From assembly GCF_022344005.1 (NCBI RefSeq), contig NZ_CP092190.1, positions 1,774,001 to 1,838,000 on the forward strand: a stretch of 64,000 nt of DNA, written 5' to 3'. Position numbers and translations under genes: made by a program. This DNA comes from Deinococcus sp. KNUC1210 (GTDB lineage: Bacteria > Deinococcota > Deinococci > Deinococcales > Deinococcaceae). This document shows, in pieces, positions 37,837 through 51,013 of this stretch; the stretch's first letter is position 1; every line of letters starts with the position of its first letter. Under the pieces are notes generated by a model. The model had not been told where the DNA came from, did not search any database, and saw only the letters and a program-made list of their open reading frames with translations.

Positions 37837-39312
37837 ATGACCACAGGTATTTGGCAGAAACTCATGCGAACAAAATCCGCCGATGCAGAAGTCGGTGACG
37901 GACACGGGCACGGCGGCGAGCTGAAACGCACGCTGGGCCTGTTTCCGCTGGTAATGCTGGGCGTCGGAGCGACCATCGGCACCGGCATCTTCTTTGCGAT
38001 GGGCGAAGCGGTGCCCAAAGCTGGCCCAGCCGTGATCTGGTCGTTCGTGCTGGCGGGGCTGGCGGCGGCCCTGACCGCGCTGTGTTATGCCGAGCTGGCT
38101 TCCAGCATTCCCGCGTCGGGGTCGGCGTACTCGTACACCTACGTCACCATCGGTGAATTCGTGGCGTACATCGTGGGTGCCTGCCTGCTGCTCGAATATG
38201 CCCTGGCCGCCAGCGCCACCAGTATCGGCTGGTCGGAATATCTGAACAATTTCCTGCAAAACTCGGTGGGCTGGAGTATTCCCGAAGCGCTCAGATCGCC
38301 GCTGCTGGTGCGCGGCGATACCGGGCTGGAAATGCACTGGGGACACATCAATCTGCCGCCGATCATTCTGGTGTGTATGTGCTGCTTTCTGCTGCTGCGC
38401 GGCGCACGCGAGTCGGCCACCGTCAACGCCGTCATGGTCATCATCAAGATCGCCATTCTCGCCTTCTTCTCGGCCGTGGCCTTCAGCGCCTTCAAGACCG
38501 CCAATTTCGTGCCGTTCAACCCCTTCGGTCTGAGCAGCATCGACGGAGCGGGAAACAAGATGGGCATCGTGGCGGCGGCGGGCACCATCTTCTTCTCGTT
38601 CATCGGGCTGGATACCGTCGCCACGGCGGGCGCGGAGGTCAAGAATCCGAAGCGCAACGTGCCGCTGGGCATCATCCTGGCCCTCATCATCGTGGTCGCT
38701 GCGTATATCGCGGTGGCTGTCGCCGCGATGGGCGCACAGCCCGCCTCGGCCTTCAAGGGGCAGGAAGCAGGGCTGGCGGTCATCTTGCAGAACGTGCTGG
38801 GAGCCAAGTGGCCCGCCGTGCTGCTGTCGGCAGGAGCCGTCATTTCGGTCTTCAGCGTCACGCTCGTCACCATCTACGGCCAGACGCGCATCCTGTTTGC
38901 CATCGGGCGCGACGGCCTGATTCCCAAAGCCTTTCAGTCGGTCAATCCGCGCACGCTGGCCCCGGTGGTCAATACGGTGATCGTGTGCGTGGTGGTCGGC
39001 CTGATCGGGGGATTCGTGGACTCGGCGTATCTGTGGGACATGGTGAGCATGGGCACGCTGGTGGCCTTCTCGCTGGTCTCCATCGGCGTGATCGTGATGC
39101 GCTACAAGGCTCCGAATCTGGAGCGCGGCTTCAAGCTGCCGTTTGGCCCCTGGGTCATTCCGGTGCTGAGCGTGGCGGTCTGCATGTTCATCATCAAAGA
39201 CCTGCCCACCGAGACATATCAGGTCTTTTTCATCTGGATGACGGTGGTGATCGTGGGGTACTTCCTGTACGGCATCCGGCATTCCAAACTGGGCCAACAG
39301 GGGTCTTCGTGA
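37837..39312 (+). CDS. APC-family amino acid permease
   Basis: A 491-residue cationic-amino-acid-type transporter with about 12-14 TM helices. The helix 1 motif GVGATIGTGIFFAMGEA binds the substrate carboxylate, and FFSFIGLDTVATAGAEVKNPKRNVP is the conserved helix 6/loop region. It is followed at a four-base GTGA overlap by a universal stress protein, a frequent pairing with APC transporters. Which amino acid is carried cannot be told. Confidence 0.92.
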   Translation: MTTGIWQKLMRTKSADAEVGDGHGHGGELKRTLGLFPLVMLGVGATIGTGIFFAMGEAVPKAGPAVIWSFVLAGLAAALTALCYAELASSIPASGSAYSYTYVTIGEFVAYIVGACLLLEYALAASATSIGWSEYLNNFLQNSVGWSIPEALRSPLLVRGDTGLEMHWGHINLPPIILVCMCCFLLLRGARESATVNAVMVIIKIAILAFFSAVAFSAFKTANFVPFNPFGLSSIDGAGNKMGIVAAAGTIFFSFIGLDTVATAGAEVKNPKRNVPLGIILALIIVVAAYIAVAVAAMGAQPASAFKGQEAGLAVILQNVLGAKWPAVLLSAGAVISVFSVTLVTIYGQTRILFAIGRDGLIPKAFQSVNPRTLAPVVNTVIVCVVVGLIGGFVDSAYLWDMVSMGTLVAFSLVSIGVIVMRYKAPNLERGFKLPFGPWVIPVLSVAVCMFIIKDLPTETYQVFFIWMTVVIVGYFLYGIRHSKLGQQGSS

Positions 39313-40199
39313 ACACCGCCCTGGTGGGCTATACCCAGGACGCCAGTGGACAGGACGCGTTGGCGCTGGGTCGCCTGATCGCCCGGCACGCGGCGGCGCG
39401 ACTGCTGGTGTGCACGGTGGTGCCGGAAGCGTGGGCGCACCCGTCACTGGGCGCAGTGGATCAGGAATACGCGGCGTATCTGGAGGAACACGCGCAGGAA
39501 ACGCTGGAGAGCGCCCGCGCCGCACTGGAAGACGTGCCAGACGTGCAGTATCTGCGGCAGGCCGCCAATTCGGCCACCACCGGCCTGAGTGAAGCCGCCG
39601 CCCAGCACGGCGCTGACCTGATCGTACTGGGATCGTCGCACAGCGGCTCCAGCGGTCGTCTGAGCCTGGGCAGCATGTCGAGCGAGCTACTGCACCTGTC
39701 GAGCCTGCCGGTGGCTCTGGCTCCCCGCGACTACGCGGCCCAGGCTCCAGCCAACGGCCACATCACCCGCCTGAGCTGCGCCTACGCCGGAACGGAAGTG
39801 TCGAACACGACCGTGCTGGAAGCGCTGCGGCTGGCAACGCTGCTGGGCGTGCCGCTGCGACTGGTGGCCTTCGCCGTGCGCGACCGCCAGATGTACCCGT
39901 CACTGGCGGGCTTCAAGGCCGAAAACATGATCGTGGACGCCTGGCGCGAACGAACCGGAGCCGCACTGGAACGCCTGAAAGAGCAGCTGGCCGGAGTGAC
40001 GCCGCCTATCGAGAGCGTCATGGCCGACGGCGAAGGCTGGGACGCCGCCCTGAGCAACGTGGAGTGGCAGCCGGGCGAACTGCTGGCCCTGGGGTCGAGC
40101 CGCATGGGCGTGCTGAAGCGGGTCTTTCTGGGGTCGAACGCCAGCAAGATCATGCGGGCTGCGCCGGTGCCGGTGCTGGTGCTGCCGAAAGTCGGGTAG
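39309..40199 (+). CDS. Universal stress protein, tandem UspA domains
   Basis: A 296-residue protein with two Usp domains. The first has the ATP-binding-type motif IVLGSSHSGSSGRLSLGSMS, the second LLALGSSRMGVLKRVFLGSNASKI near the C-terminus. GTG at 39309 overlaps the permease TGA. The coupling suggests that it regulates or senses the state of the transporter, as proposed for other permease-Usp pairs; that is inference. Confidence 0.88.
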   Translation: MNTALVGYTQDASGQDALALGRLIARHAAARLLVCTVVPEAWAHPSLGAVDQEYAAYLEEHAQETLESARAALEDVPDVQYLRQAANSATTGLSEAAAQHGADLIVLGSSHSGSSGRLSLGSMSSELLHLSSLPVALAPRDYAAQAPANGHITRLSCAYAGTEVSNTTVLEALRLATLLGVPLRLVAFAVRDRQMYPSLAGFKAENMIVDAWRERTGAALERLKEQLAGVTPPIESVMADGEGWDAALSNVEWQPGELLALGSSRMGVLKRVFLGSNASKIMRAAPVPVLVLPKVG

Positions 40200-40214
40200 A
40201 AGTAGGGGAGTAAT

Positions 40215-40306
40215 CAGTGCTTTTTGCTCGATCTGTTAGGAAGGTACATCGTGACAGCTCAGCACGTGACACGACTCATTCGCGTACTGAGCTGTCATAA
40301 GCACTG
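40215..40306. repeat. Nested inverted repeats after uspA
   Basis: Inner arms TGACAGCTCAG (40252-40262) and CTGAGCTGTCA (40287-40297) are perfect over 11 bp with a 24-base loop; outer arms CAGTGCTT (40215-40222) and AAGCACTG (40299-40306) enclose them. No T-tract follows, so it is a poor intrinsic terminator. It marks the left border of an AT-rich island and a related CTCAGC-x-CGT-x-ACA sequence lies at the right border (41163). It could be a remnant of a mobile element end. Confidence 0.6.
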
Positions 40307-40421
40307 TTCATTAAAATAAAGAGCTTAACTGCTGTGTATTTCTCAAAGTCCGAAATGGTCTTATATGCTACGACATTTATAAAACCATGATGAGGGTTTG
40401 TCCAAATTTGGGCCGACGTTT

Positions 40422-40934
40422 TTATTTCACTCTTGTAATTTTACAAGATTTTGTTATACCCGCACTATCCGCTTTAGTTGATAGATAGATGTCCTTTTGA
40501 TTTTGTATACTTCCTGCATTTTCATATTCAAAGAGCCGTCCTTTTATTTCAGACGTAGAATCATCAATATCTTCGCTGAAAATAATACACAAATGTGTAG
40601 TTTTTTTGACACCTTTCTCTAGATAGGAGACTGAGTAGTAGGACTTTTTCTGTGTGTCTGCCTCTTTATAGCTAAACTCATAAAGATTAGTCAAATCATC
40701 TGCATCACTTGAGCTATAAATGTAGTCATTAGGGCCATAAAAAGGAGGAAGAAGGTAGGATTTTTTCATCGGTATTGTAAATGTATGAATGTCTATTTGC
40801 GAGCTTATCCGCCAACTTTGACCGGAAGAAAACAGGCCACCATGCTGAGCGTCCATGTGGCTTGATGGAGCAGGAGCACATCCAAAAATGACCATAGTGA
40901 GTGCCAGAGTGGAGAATTTTCCGGAATTTTTCAT
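40422..40934 (-). CDS. Low-GC lipoprotein of unknown function
   Basis: A 170-residue protein with a lipoprotein signal: hydrophobic ALTMVIFGC, Cys19 in the lipobox IFGC. The mature part is polar and Tyr/Ser/Asp-rich (SSSDADDLTNLYEFSYKEAD) with no family recognised. G+C is about one third. Upstream on the minus strand a TATAGT hexamer lies only about a dozen bases before the ATG, with GAGGAA as RBS, so the leader would be very short. Probably horizontally acquired. Confidence 0.72.
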   Translation of the reverse strand: MKNSGKFSTLALTMVIFGCAPAPSSHMDAQHGGLFSSGQSWRISSQIDIHTFTIPMKKSYLLPPFYGPNDYIYSSSDADDLTNLYEFSYKEADTQKKSYYSVSYLEKGVKKTTHLCIIFSEDIDDSTSEIKGRLFEYENAGSIQNQKDIYLSTKADSAGITKSCKITRVK

Positions 40935-41330
40935 TTCCTCAGACTATAGAGGATCTTGTTGACGCGCGTCACTAGCTTGGCCGAGCAATCCTGAAAATTC
41001 ATATAGTTTTACATCTCCTGAATTGAAGGCAACACTGTGGTTTATCACGGTGCGTCTCTCCTCAAGGCTCAAACGTCGATCTTGCCTTAGTTGCTATTGT
41101 TACTGCCACCGCATCTTAAAATAAATGTGAAGATTCATTACATGGTAATCCTAAAGTGAGTGCTCAGCCCGTAACAGCTTTGCGACCGCTCAGCATATAA
41201 ATATAAGCTGACTGACATGTGCTGAGCAGTGACGTTACATCTTATTTGTCACTGATTTTTTCTGGTCCCAGCATAGAAAACAGACTTACAACTTCGTTGA
41301 TTTACTGGAATGTTTTTCATTCGAACAAAA
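40935..41330. other. AT-rich island, right part, no supported gene
   Basis: About 400 bases of low G+C. It contains an 8-bp inverted repeat TGCTCAGC (41161-41168) and GCTGAGCA (41221-41228), and a hairpin CAGTGAC (41227-41233) with GTCACTG (41248-41254) followed by six Ts (41256-41261), which would work as an intrinsic terminator on the plus strand although no plus-strand gene precedes it. No open frame with an RBS was found. Confidence 0.55.
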
Positions 41331-41360
41331 AAGACTGCCCGCTTATCTACGGGCAGTCTT
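41331..41360 (-). terminator. Intrinsic terminator of the pur operon
   Basis: Arms AAGACTGCCCG (41331-41341) and CGGGCAGTCTT (41350-41360) pair perfectly over 11 bp around an 8-base loop. On the minus strand the stem is followed by TTTTTTGTTC. It lies 24 bases after the purF stop and ends the purC-to-purF transcript. Confidence 0.93.
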
Positions 41361-41383
41361 TTCGATCCTGAGTCCTCTACGCC

Positions 41384-42844
<1,461 letters not shown>

Positions 42845-42906
42845 GGGTAATTCCTTTGAGCAGCGCGGCAGGGCAGCAGGGAAAGGCGTTGTTGGCAGGA
42901 ACAAAC

Positions 42907-45135
<2,229 letters not shown>

Positions 45136-45139
<4 letters not shown>

Positions 45140-45612
45140 GCAGGCACCTTCTTGAGCAGCTGAAGCTGCCCTCTGTGGTAGGCGATGTGGCGCAGGTGCA
45201 GCCCCAGCGCCGTCAGACGTGGGCGCTCACCCGTGGGAGCGCTGGGCGAAAAGATCATGCCGTTCAGGTCGTCGGGCGTCAGGGCGTGCAGACGCGTCAG
45301 TACCTGTGCCGAAACGCTGTCCAGTCGCGCCAGCACCGCTGCCTTGCCCGCCGCTTCAACCAGGGGCGCGGCCTGCGTGCCCAGCGGCCCGACCCAGGCT
45401 TTGTCTTCCCAGCCCAGAAAGTGATAGGTGGGCGTGCGGTCTTCCAGCACTGTCAGGCGCAGCCAGTCGGCAATGTGCAGCGCGTGCCACGCGGGCGTGT
45501 GCCCCAGCGCCTCAGCCGAGAATTCAGCGTCGCTGAAGCTGTCGAGCGAGCCGCGAAACACGCTGATCTCGGCGGCGTACTGCTCGGCCAGAAAAGCTTG
45601 CAGGGTCGTCAT
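45136..45612 (-). CDS. DinB-family protein inside the pur operon
   Basis: A 158-residue DinB/YfiT-like four-helix protein. The metal-ligand pattern is visible as [11 protein letters not shown] (His46) and the C-terminal [12 protein letters not shown]. Members of the family act as thiol-dependent transferases or remain uncharacterised, and the family is expanded in Deinococcus. It overlaps the purQ stop and the purL start by four bases each, so it is fully embedded between two subunits of one enzyme complex. A role in purine synthesis is not documented to my knowledge. Confidence 0.85.
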
Positions 45613-46277
45613 CTGACCAGTGCGCCTTTCAGACTGGCGAACAGGCCGCGCCCGTCTTCGCTGCCCAGCAGAGCTTCGATGGCGCGTTCCGGATGCGGCA
45701 TCATGCCCAGCACGTTGCCGCGCTCCGACACGATGCCAGCGATATCGTTCAGCGAGCCGTTGGGGTTGTCGAGATAACGGAAGACTACCTGCCCCTCACC
45801 TTCCAGCCGCTCCAGCGTCGGCTGGTCGGCGTAGTAGTTGCCCTCGCCGTGCGCGATGGGAATTTCGATGCGCTGGCCTGCCGTATACGCCGACGTAAAA
45901 GCAGTCCGGGCATTCTCGACACGCAGATGCACCGGCCTGCACAGGAAATGCAGATCCTGGTTGCGGCTGAGTGCGCCGGGCAGCAGCCCACTTTCCGTGA
46001 GCACCTGAAAGCCGTTGCACACCCCCAGAACAAAACCGCCGCGCTCGGCATGGGCCTTGACCGCGCTCATGATCGGGCTGCGGGCAGCAACCGCACCGCT
46101 CCGCAGATGGTCGCCGTAAGAGAAGCCGCCCGGCAGGAACACCAGATCGGTTCCGGCAGGCAGCCCCTCCTCGGTATGCCACACGAAGCGCGAGGCCGGG
46201 TCGAGCTGCGTCTGCGCGGCGTGCAGCGCGTCGGCGTCGCAGTTGGAGCCGGGAAACTGGATGACGGCGACGTTCAT
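45609..46277 (-). CDS. purQ: Phosphoribosylformylglycinamidine synthase I (glutaminase)
   Basis: Supplies ammonia from glutamine to PurL. The 222-residue class I glutaminase has [22 protein letters not shown] with the catalytic Cys, and [14 protein letters not shown] with the His-x-Glu of the triad. [18 protein letters not shown] at the N-terminus is diagnostic of PurQ. Four-base overlaps with purS upstream and the DinB-like gene downstream. Confidence 0.95.
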   Translation of the reverse strand: MNVAVIQFPGSNCDADALHAAQTQLDPASRFVWHTEEGLPAGTDLVFLPGGFSYGDHLRSGAVAARSPIMSAVKAHAERGGFVLGVCNGFQVLTESGLLPGALSRNQDLHFLCRPVHLRVENARTAFTSAYTAGQRIEIPIAHGEGNYYADQPTLERLEGEGQVVFRYLDNPNGSLNDIAGIVSERGNVLGMMPHPERAIEALLGSEDGRGLFASLKGALVR

Positions 46278-46540
46278 GCCGGGGTGCTTTCCTTCGCTTC
46301 GTCCAGCTCCCAGCGCACGTTTTCCATGACCGGATTGCTCAGCACGTTTTCAGCGATGTCTTTCAGGCGGGTTTCCACCTCTGAGCGTTCGCCTTCGAGG
46401 AACAGTTCGATCAGTTTGCCCACGCGCACGCCGCTGGCGGGGAGGCCCAGATGCGAAAGCGCCCGCTCGACGGTGCGGCCCTGTGGATCGAGAATGGATG
46501 GTTTGAGGGTGACAAAGACTTTGGCCTGGTACTGGGGCAT
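46274..46540 (-). CDS. purS: Phosphoribosylformylglycinamidine synthase subunit PurS
   Basis: An 88-residue subunit that bridges PurL and PurQ. It reads [18 protein letters not shown] at the N-terminus, then [20 protein letters not shown] and [15 protein letters not shown], the PurS pattern. I chose the ATG at 46540; the frame is open further upstream without an RBS. Overlaps purQ by four bases. Confidence 0.93.
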   Translation of the reverse strand: MPQYQAKVFVTLKPSILDPQGRTVERALSHLGLPASGVRVGKLIELFLEGERSEVETRLKDIAENVLSNPVMENVRWELDEAKESTPA

Positions 46541-46619
46541 GTGTGGAACCTCGGAAGAGAGGGCTTGGGGAGGAGGAAAACCTGCAGGGCTTCCAGATGT
46601 CAGAGCTGTTCCTGAGTCT

Positions 46620-47360
46620 TCAGCCCTGCTTTCCGGCTCCTTCCTCCACCCGGCGCAGCATCTCGGCATACGCATCTTCCACGCCGCCCAGGTCGCGCCG
46701 GAAGCGGTCTTTATCCATCTTCTCGTTCGTGGCAGCGTCCCAGAAGCGGCAGGTGTCGGGGCTGATCTCGTCGGCCAGCACGATCTCGCCGCTGTCGAGC
46801 TTGCCGAATTCCAGCTTGAAATCGATGAGCTTGATGCCGCGTGCCAGGAAAAACGGGGTCAGGAACTCGCGCACCTGAAGGGCCAGCTCACGAATCCGCT
46901 TCAGGTCGTCTTCGGTGGCCCAGCCCAGACTCACGGCGGTATCGGTATTGATGAGCGGGTCGCCCAGCGCGTCGGATTTATAGCAGTACTCCACGACAGG
47001 TCGGCTCAGCGGGGTGCCCTCGGCAATGTCGAGCCGCTTGGAAAAGCTGCCCGCTGCCACGTTCCGCACGATCACCTCGACGGGCACGATGGTCACGGCC
47101 TTGACCAGTTGCTCGGTGTCACTCAGTTTCGAAATGAAGTGCGTGGGAATGCCTGCCGCTCCGAGCAGCGGGTAAATGGCGGCGGTGATGGCGTTGTTGA
47201 TGGCGCCCTTGCCGCCGATCTGGGCCTTTTTCACACCGTTGAAGGCGGTGGCGTCGTCTTTGTACTCGACGATGTACTCGGTGGGCGTGGCAGTGGCGTA
47301 CACGCGTTTGGCCTTGCCCTCATAGCGCAGTTCGCCGCGCTCGATCTTCATTTCACTCAT
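46620..47360 (-). CDS. purC: SAICAR synthetase
   Basis: Joins aspartate to CAIR with ATP. The 246-residue protein begins [20 protein letters not shown] and contains [37 protein letters not shown] and [15 protein letters not shown], all diagnostic. AAGGAA eight bases upstream supports the ATG at 47360. It is the first gene of the pur operon, preceded by a leader of more than 200 bases with several hairpins. Confidence 0.95.
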   Translation of the reverse strand: MSEMKIERGELRYEGKAKRVYATATPTEYIVEYKDDATAFNGVKKAQIGGKGAINNAITAAIYPLLGAAGIPTHFISKLSDTEQLVKAVTIVPVEVIVRNVAAGSFSKRLDIAEGTPLSRPVVEYCYKSDALGDPLINTDTAVSLGWATEDDLKRIRELALQVREFLTPFFLARGIKLIDFKLEFGKLDSGEIVLADEISPDTCRFWDAATNEKMDKDRFRRDLGGVEDAYAEMLRRVEEGAGKQG

Positions 47361-47684
47361 GCTGGTCTTCCTTCGACTGCTAAGCACCCTGGCCCCAAAG
47401 TAGACGCAGCGCCGCCCCAGCCAGAACAGGGAGACGCTGCGTTGCGCTGAACTCCGGGCTGACCCGGCTCCATGCGGCGATAAAAACCTTTCAAAATCCT
47501 CCGTCGCCACCTCTCGGGTGGGCTTACCGCCCAGGAGTCGGCGGGGCGTCTCGCAGGACGCGGAAGGTGGAAGGGCGAAGATTGAGCTGACTGATGACTG
47601 ACCTGAACTCTGTCAGGGCGATGTACGCTCCAGCTTAACACCCGCGCCTGCACCCGGCCACAGACAGCCAGACAGGCCGCCGCT
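47361..47684 (-). promoter_or_regulatory. Structured leader upstream of purC
   Basis: The gap before purC holds consecutive hairpins when read on the minus strand: GCGTC/GACGC (47545-47560 region), TGGGC-GGTAA-GCCCA, CCACC-CGAGA-GGTGG, CCGGG/CCCGG (47453-47471 region), and an 8-bp stem ACGCAGCG/CGCTGCGT (47404-47411 with 47435-47442). The second and third share bases, so they could be alternative folds. CCGAGAG followed by ACGGAGG faintly recalls the ykkC riboswitch core. No RNA family can be named with confidence. Confidence 0.45.
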
Positions 47685-47942
47685 TCAGAGCAGATCGGGC
47701 GGCGTGGGATGGTCTGGAGCCAGGCGGCTGAACAGCAGTTCGCCCAGATTGCGGCTCTCCAGTTCGTCCTGACTGATCGGTAGCGCCCGCGTCGCCGCCA
47801 GCCGCAGCCCCTGCGCCTCCAGCACCTCGTACATCCCCTCCCAGGCCTTCTCGATCTCGCTCAGCGTCACGCTTCCGGTATCGGCACGGATCAGGAGGCC
47901 CGCGATGGCCCAGGCGGCGGGCTCTGCGACATGTTCATCCAT
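47685..47942 (-). CDS. Small hypothetical protein
   Basis: An 85-residue acidic, helical protein (GSVTLSEIEKAWEGMYEVLE). No family is recognised. It starts 59 bases from the divergent DUF1152 gene and ends just before the purC leader, so its transcript may run on into the pur operon. Support is limited to codon usage resembling the neighbours and the plausible protein composition. Confidence 0.55.
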   Translation of the reverse strand: MDEHVAEPAAWAIAGLLIRADTGSVTLSEIEKAWEGMYEVLEAQGLRLAATRALPISQDELESRNLGELLFSRLAPDHPTPPDLL

Positions 47943-48001
47943 AGGTCCAGCATGGCGCAGACATGTGAAGAACTGGTGGAGGGCATGACATACTCACACT
48001 C

Positions 48002-48958
48002 ATGCTCAGCAGCCTGACACCCCCGTTTTTTGCTGCTCTCGAAGGCTCGCGCCGCATTCTGATCGCGGGCATGGGCGGCGGCTTCGACGTGTTCTGCGGG
48101 CTGCCGCTGTACTTCGCGCTGAGGGCAGAAGGACGGGAAGTGGTGCTGGGCAACCTCTCGTTCACCTCTTTTTCGCCTCTGGCACCCCGGCCGATAGCCC
48201 CGAATGTCCTCGAAGTCAGGCCCGACCTGCTCGTGCAGCCGGGCGAGTATTTCCCCGAATACTACCTGTCGCGCTGGCTGGCGACGCAGCAGGAACCGTC
48301 CAGCATTTACGCCTTTCAGAAAGTGGGGGTTCAGCCGCTCCTGCACGCGTACCGCGCCCTGATACAACACCTGAAGATCGACACTGTCATTCTGATCGAC
48401 GGCGGCACCGACGCGCTGATGCGCGGGGATGAAGTTGACCTGGGCACGCCGCACGAAGACGCGGTGAGTCTGGCAGCCGTCAATGAGCTGAAAGATGTCA
48501 AGCGCTTCGTGGTCAGCCTGGGCTTTGGCATCGACCGTTTTCATGGCGTGAGTCACTGGAACGTACTGGAGGCGACCGCCGAGCTTGCACGGGCCGGAGC
48601 CTATCTGGGATCGTTCAGCCTGACGCCCGACATGCGTCCCGTGCAGCTTTACCGCGACGCCTGCGAGGCGGTCTTCGACCAGATGCCGCGCCATGTCAGC
48701 ATCGTCAACAGCAGCATCCTGAGTGCCGTCTGGGGCGAGTACGGGAACTACCACGCCACCGAACGCACACGCGGCTCTGAACTCTGGATCAATCCGCTGA
48801 TGGCTCAGTACTGGTGTTACGAACTGAGTGCTGTCGCAGAACGCCTTCAGTACCGGGAAGCACTGATAAACACGGTCACCATGAGCGACGTTGACCGGGT
48901 CATCGGGGCACACCGCGAGGCCGTGACGATTCGGCCCCGTTTTGAACTGCCGATCTGA
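48002..48958 (+). CDS. DUF1152 family protein
   Basis: A 318-residue protein with the DUF1152 pattern: RRILIAGMGGGFDVFCGLPLY near residue 17, a dinucleotide-binding-like glycine cluster, TVILIDGGTDALMRGDEVDLG in the middle and SLGFGIDRFHGVSHW later. The biochemical role of the family is unknown; the GGG(F/Y)D motif suggests nucleotide or sugar phosphate binding. Four bases separate its stop from the convergent NADAR gene. Confidence 0.85.
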   Translation: MLSSLTPPFFAALEGSRRILIAGMGGGFDVFCGLPLYFALRAEGREVVLGNLSFTSFSPLAPRPIAPNVLEVRPDLLVQPGEYFPEYYLSRWLATQQEPSSIYAFQKVGVQPLLHAYRALIQHLKIDTVILIDGGTDALMRGDEVDLGTPHEDAVSLAAVNELKDVKRFVVSLGFGIDRFHGVSHWNVLEATAELARAGAYLGSFSLTPDMRPVQLYRDACEAVFDQMPRHVSIVNSSILSAVWGEYGNYHATERTRGSELWINPLMAQYWCYELSAVAERLQYREALINTVTMSDVDRVIGAHREAVTIRPRFELPI

Positions 48959-48961
48959 AGC

Positions 48962-49441
48962 CTAGTCGCGCAGTTCGTCGCGCACGCGCATGAGCGCCTT
49001 CCCCAGCAGGTTTTCACCCCACTGAAAGCGGTACGCCAGCGCGTCCTGCTCCGAGAAGCCGATGCCCCAGATGCGGTCGGAAGGAGCCGCCTCGACCAGC
49101 AGGGCCGACCCTGTTTGAAGCAGCACAGCTCGCAACTTCCGGTTGTGCTGAAACTTGTGCAGAACGGTATCGAACGCAACCTGTTCGCGCACCAGCGCCC
49201 AGCCTGCCTCGTCAAAACCCTGCACCTGCCTTCCCAGCTTCTTGCATTCGGCGGGCGAATACGCCTGCATGATCTTCCGAGCCGATGCCGTATCGCCGAA
49301 ATGCAGCGCTTTGCGGTACATGATGGACTGCTCGGCCCAGTGAAACAGCAGGCCATCTACCACGAATTTGGATGGGTAGAAGTTGGAGAAGGGATGCGAG
49401 GCCCGGTAGAAAAAGAGGGTATCGGCGTCGAGGTCGGGCAT
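48962..49441 (-). CDS. NADAR family protein (YbiA-like)
   Basis: A 159-residue protein with FSNFYPSKFVVDGLLFHWAE and QSIMYRKALHFGD, then WGIGFSEQDA near the C-terminus, which match NADAR (YbiA/RibX-like) proteins. These hydrolyse an N-glycosidic bond in early riboflavin intermediates or reverse guanosine ADP-ribosylation. I chose the ATG at 49441, where homology starts; the longer frame upstream is unlikely to be translated. No ADP-ribosyltransferase gene is seen beside it. Confidence 0.85.
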   Translation of the reverse strand: MPDLDADTLFFYRASHPFSNFYPSKFVVDGLLFHWAEQSIMYRKALHFGDTASARKIMQAYSPAECKKLGRQVQGFDEAGWALVREQVAFDTVLHKFQHNRKLRAVLLQTGSALLVEAAPSDRIWGIGFSEQDALAYRFQWGENLLGKALMRVRDELRD

Positions 49442-49612
49442 GGTGGCAGAGTAAAGAAGCGCGTGCACAAGGGCATCTGCGTTGTGGCCTACGCCAGACA
49501 GCGCCGGAACAACAAAAACAGGCGGGCAGCTTCCGCCCCCGCCTGCTTCGTCATTTCCCCAAATTGCCTGCACGGAACAGCTCATCACTCGTCCCGCATC
49601 ACTCATCACATC

Positions 49613-51013
49613 TCAGATGTCTTCGCTGCCGCTGTCCATCCTGACCACCTGCGGCTGAAACTGGCCCAGCACGTCCACCAGTTCAGTCTGCGCGGCGATC
49701 ACCTGCTCGACGCGCTTGTAGGCCTGCGGAGCCTCGTCGATGCCGCCCCCGATCAGCGTCACGCCGCGCTCTTCCAGGTAGGCCTGTACGTCCTTTTTGG
49801 CGAGGGCACGTTCGGCGGCCTTGCGCCCGAGCTGGCGGCCCGCGCCGTGCGACGCGCTTTCCAGGGCCGCAGCTTCGCCCTTGCCGCGCACCAGATACGC
49901 CGGGTCAGCCATGCTGCCGGGAATCAGGCCGAGTTGCCCTGCCGCTGCCGGGGTCGCGCCCTTGCGGTGAACGATCAGTTCGCGCCCGTCCACCTGCTGC
50001 TTCCAGGCGAGGTTGTGACTGTTGGACACTTCCAGCGCGACGTCCGTTCCGAGCGCGCGGGCTATGCGCTGATGAATCTGCTCGTGGTTTGCCAGCGCGT
50101 AGCGGCCTGCCAGATTCATGGCGGTCCAGTAGTTCTGGCCTTCCTCGCTGTCCAGACCGAGCCACGCCAGCTTCTTGGCCGAGGCGTCGAGGGTGGGGTG
50201 CAGGCGCTCGGCCAGGTTGGTGAAATGCCCCGCCACCTGTGCGCCGAAGCCGCGCGAACCGCTGTGGGTCAGCAGCGCCAGATACGGACCCGCTTCCAGG
50301 CCCGACATCGGCGCAGGCAGCGTGAAGGTGCCGAATTCCGCGAAGTGGTTGCCGCTTCCCGAGGTGCCGAGCTGCGCCACGGCCTTGTCGTACAGGTGAC
50401 GCAGCAGCGGCAGGGCGTCCCAGTCGGCATCGTCCAGCACTTCGTGTTCGAGCCGCTCGCGCTTGTCCCAGCCGATGCCTGCGCCGAAACGGGTGTGCTT
50501 CTGAAGCAGCGCCACCGCGCCCCGCGAATCCAGCGTGTCGGGAGCCAGCGGATACACGCTCAGGCGCATGCTGCACCCGATATCCACGCCCACGCCGTAA
50601 GGAATGACCGCGCCTTCGGTGGCGAGCACTCCGCCGATGGGCAGGCCGTAGCCCACGTGGGCATCGGGCATCAGCGCCCCGGCCCGGCTGATTGGCAGGC
50701 GCATGGCGGTGTTCATCTGGGCCAGCGCACCCGGCTCGATCAGCTCGCCGCCGTACACCTTGTAAGACAGGGCGTGTTCACGCAGAGCGTCGGCAGCGTG
50801 CAGATCGTCTTTGGCCTGACGTGCCAGCAGCATGTGCGCCAGATCGCTGTAGACCCCGCCGACGTACTCGCCGGGCCGCTGCTGCACGCCGCGCAGTTCG
50901 CTCAGAATTTCGTCGCGTTCCAGCCCCGCCGTCTCGCGCAGTTCCGCCGCTTTCAGGGCCAGCCCGATTTCGGCTCCCTTCAGGCCCAGGTTTGAAATGT
51001 GCTTCCCGTTCAT
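49613..51013 (-). CDS. rtcB: RtcB-type RNA ligase
   Basis: Joins RNA 2',3'-cyclic phosphate or 3'-phosphate ends to 5'-OH ends with GTP and Mn. The 466-residue protein shows MPDAHVGYGLPIGGVLATEG, the metal-binding cysteine in GVGVDIGCSMRLS, GSGNHFAEFG and HSGSRGFGAQV, and a C-terminal nucleophile-type His region, RLALI-like in AYKRVEQVIAAQTELVDVL. It belongs to the shorter RtcB2-like group. No archease or RtcA gene is adjacent. Confidence 0.9.
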   Translation of the reverse strand: MNGKHISNLGLKGAEIGLALKAAELRETAGLERDEILSELRGVQQRPGEYVGGVYSDLAHMLLARQAKDDLHAADALREHALSYKVYGGELIEPGALAQMNTAMRLPISRAGALMPDAHVGYGLPIGGVLATEGAVIPYGVGVDIGCSMRLSVYPLAPDTLDSRGAVALLQKHTRFGAGIGWDKRERLEHEVLDDADWDALPLLRHLYDKAVAQLGTSGSGNHFAEFGTFTLPAPMSGLEAGPYLALLTHSGSRGFGAQVAGHFTNLAERLHPTLDASAKKLAWLGLDSEEGQNYWTAMNLAGRYALANHEQIHQRIARALGTDVALEVSNSHNLAWKQQVDGRELIVHRKGATPAAAGQLGLIPGSMADPAYLVRGKGEAAALESASHGAGRQLGRKAAERALAKKDVQAYLEERGVTLIGGGIDEAPQAYKRVEQVIAAQTELVDVLGQFQPQVVRMDSGSEDI

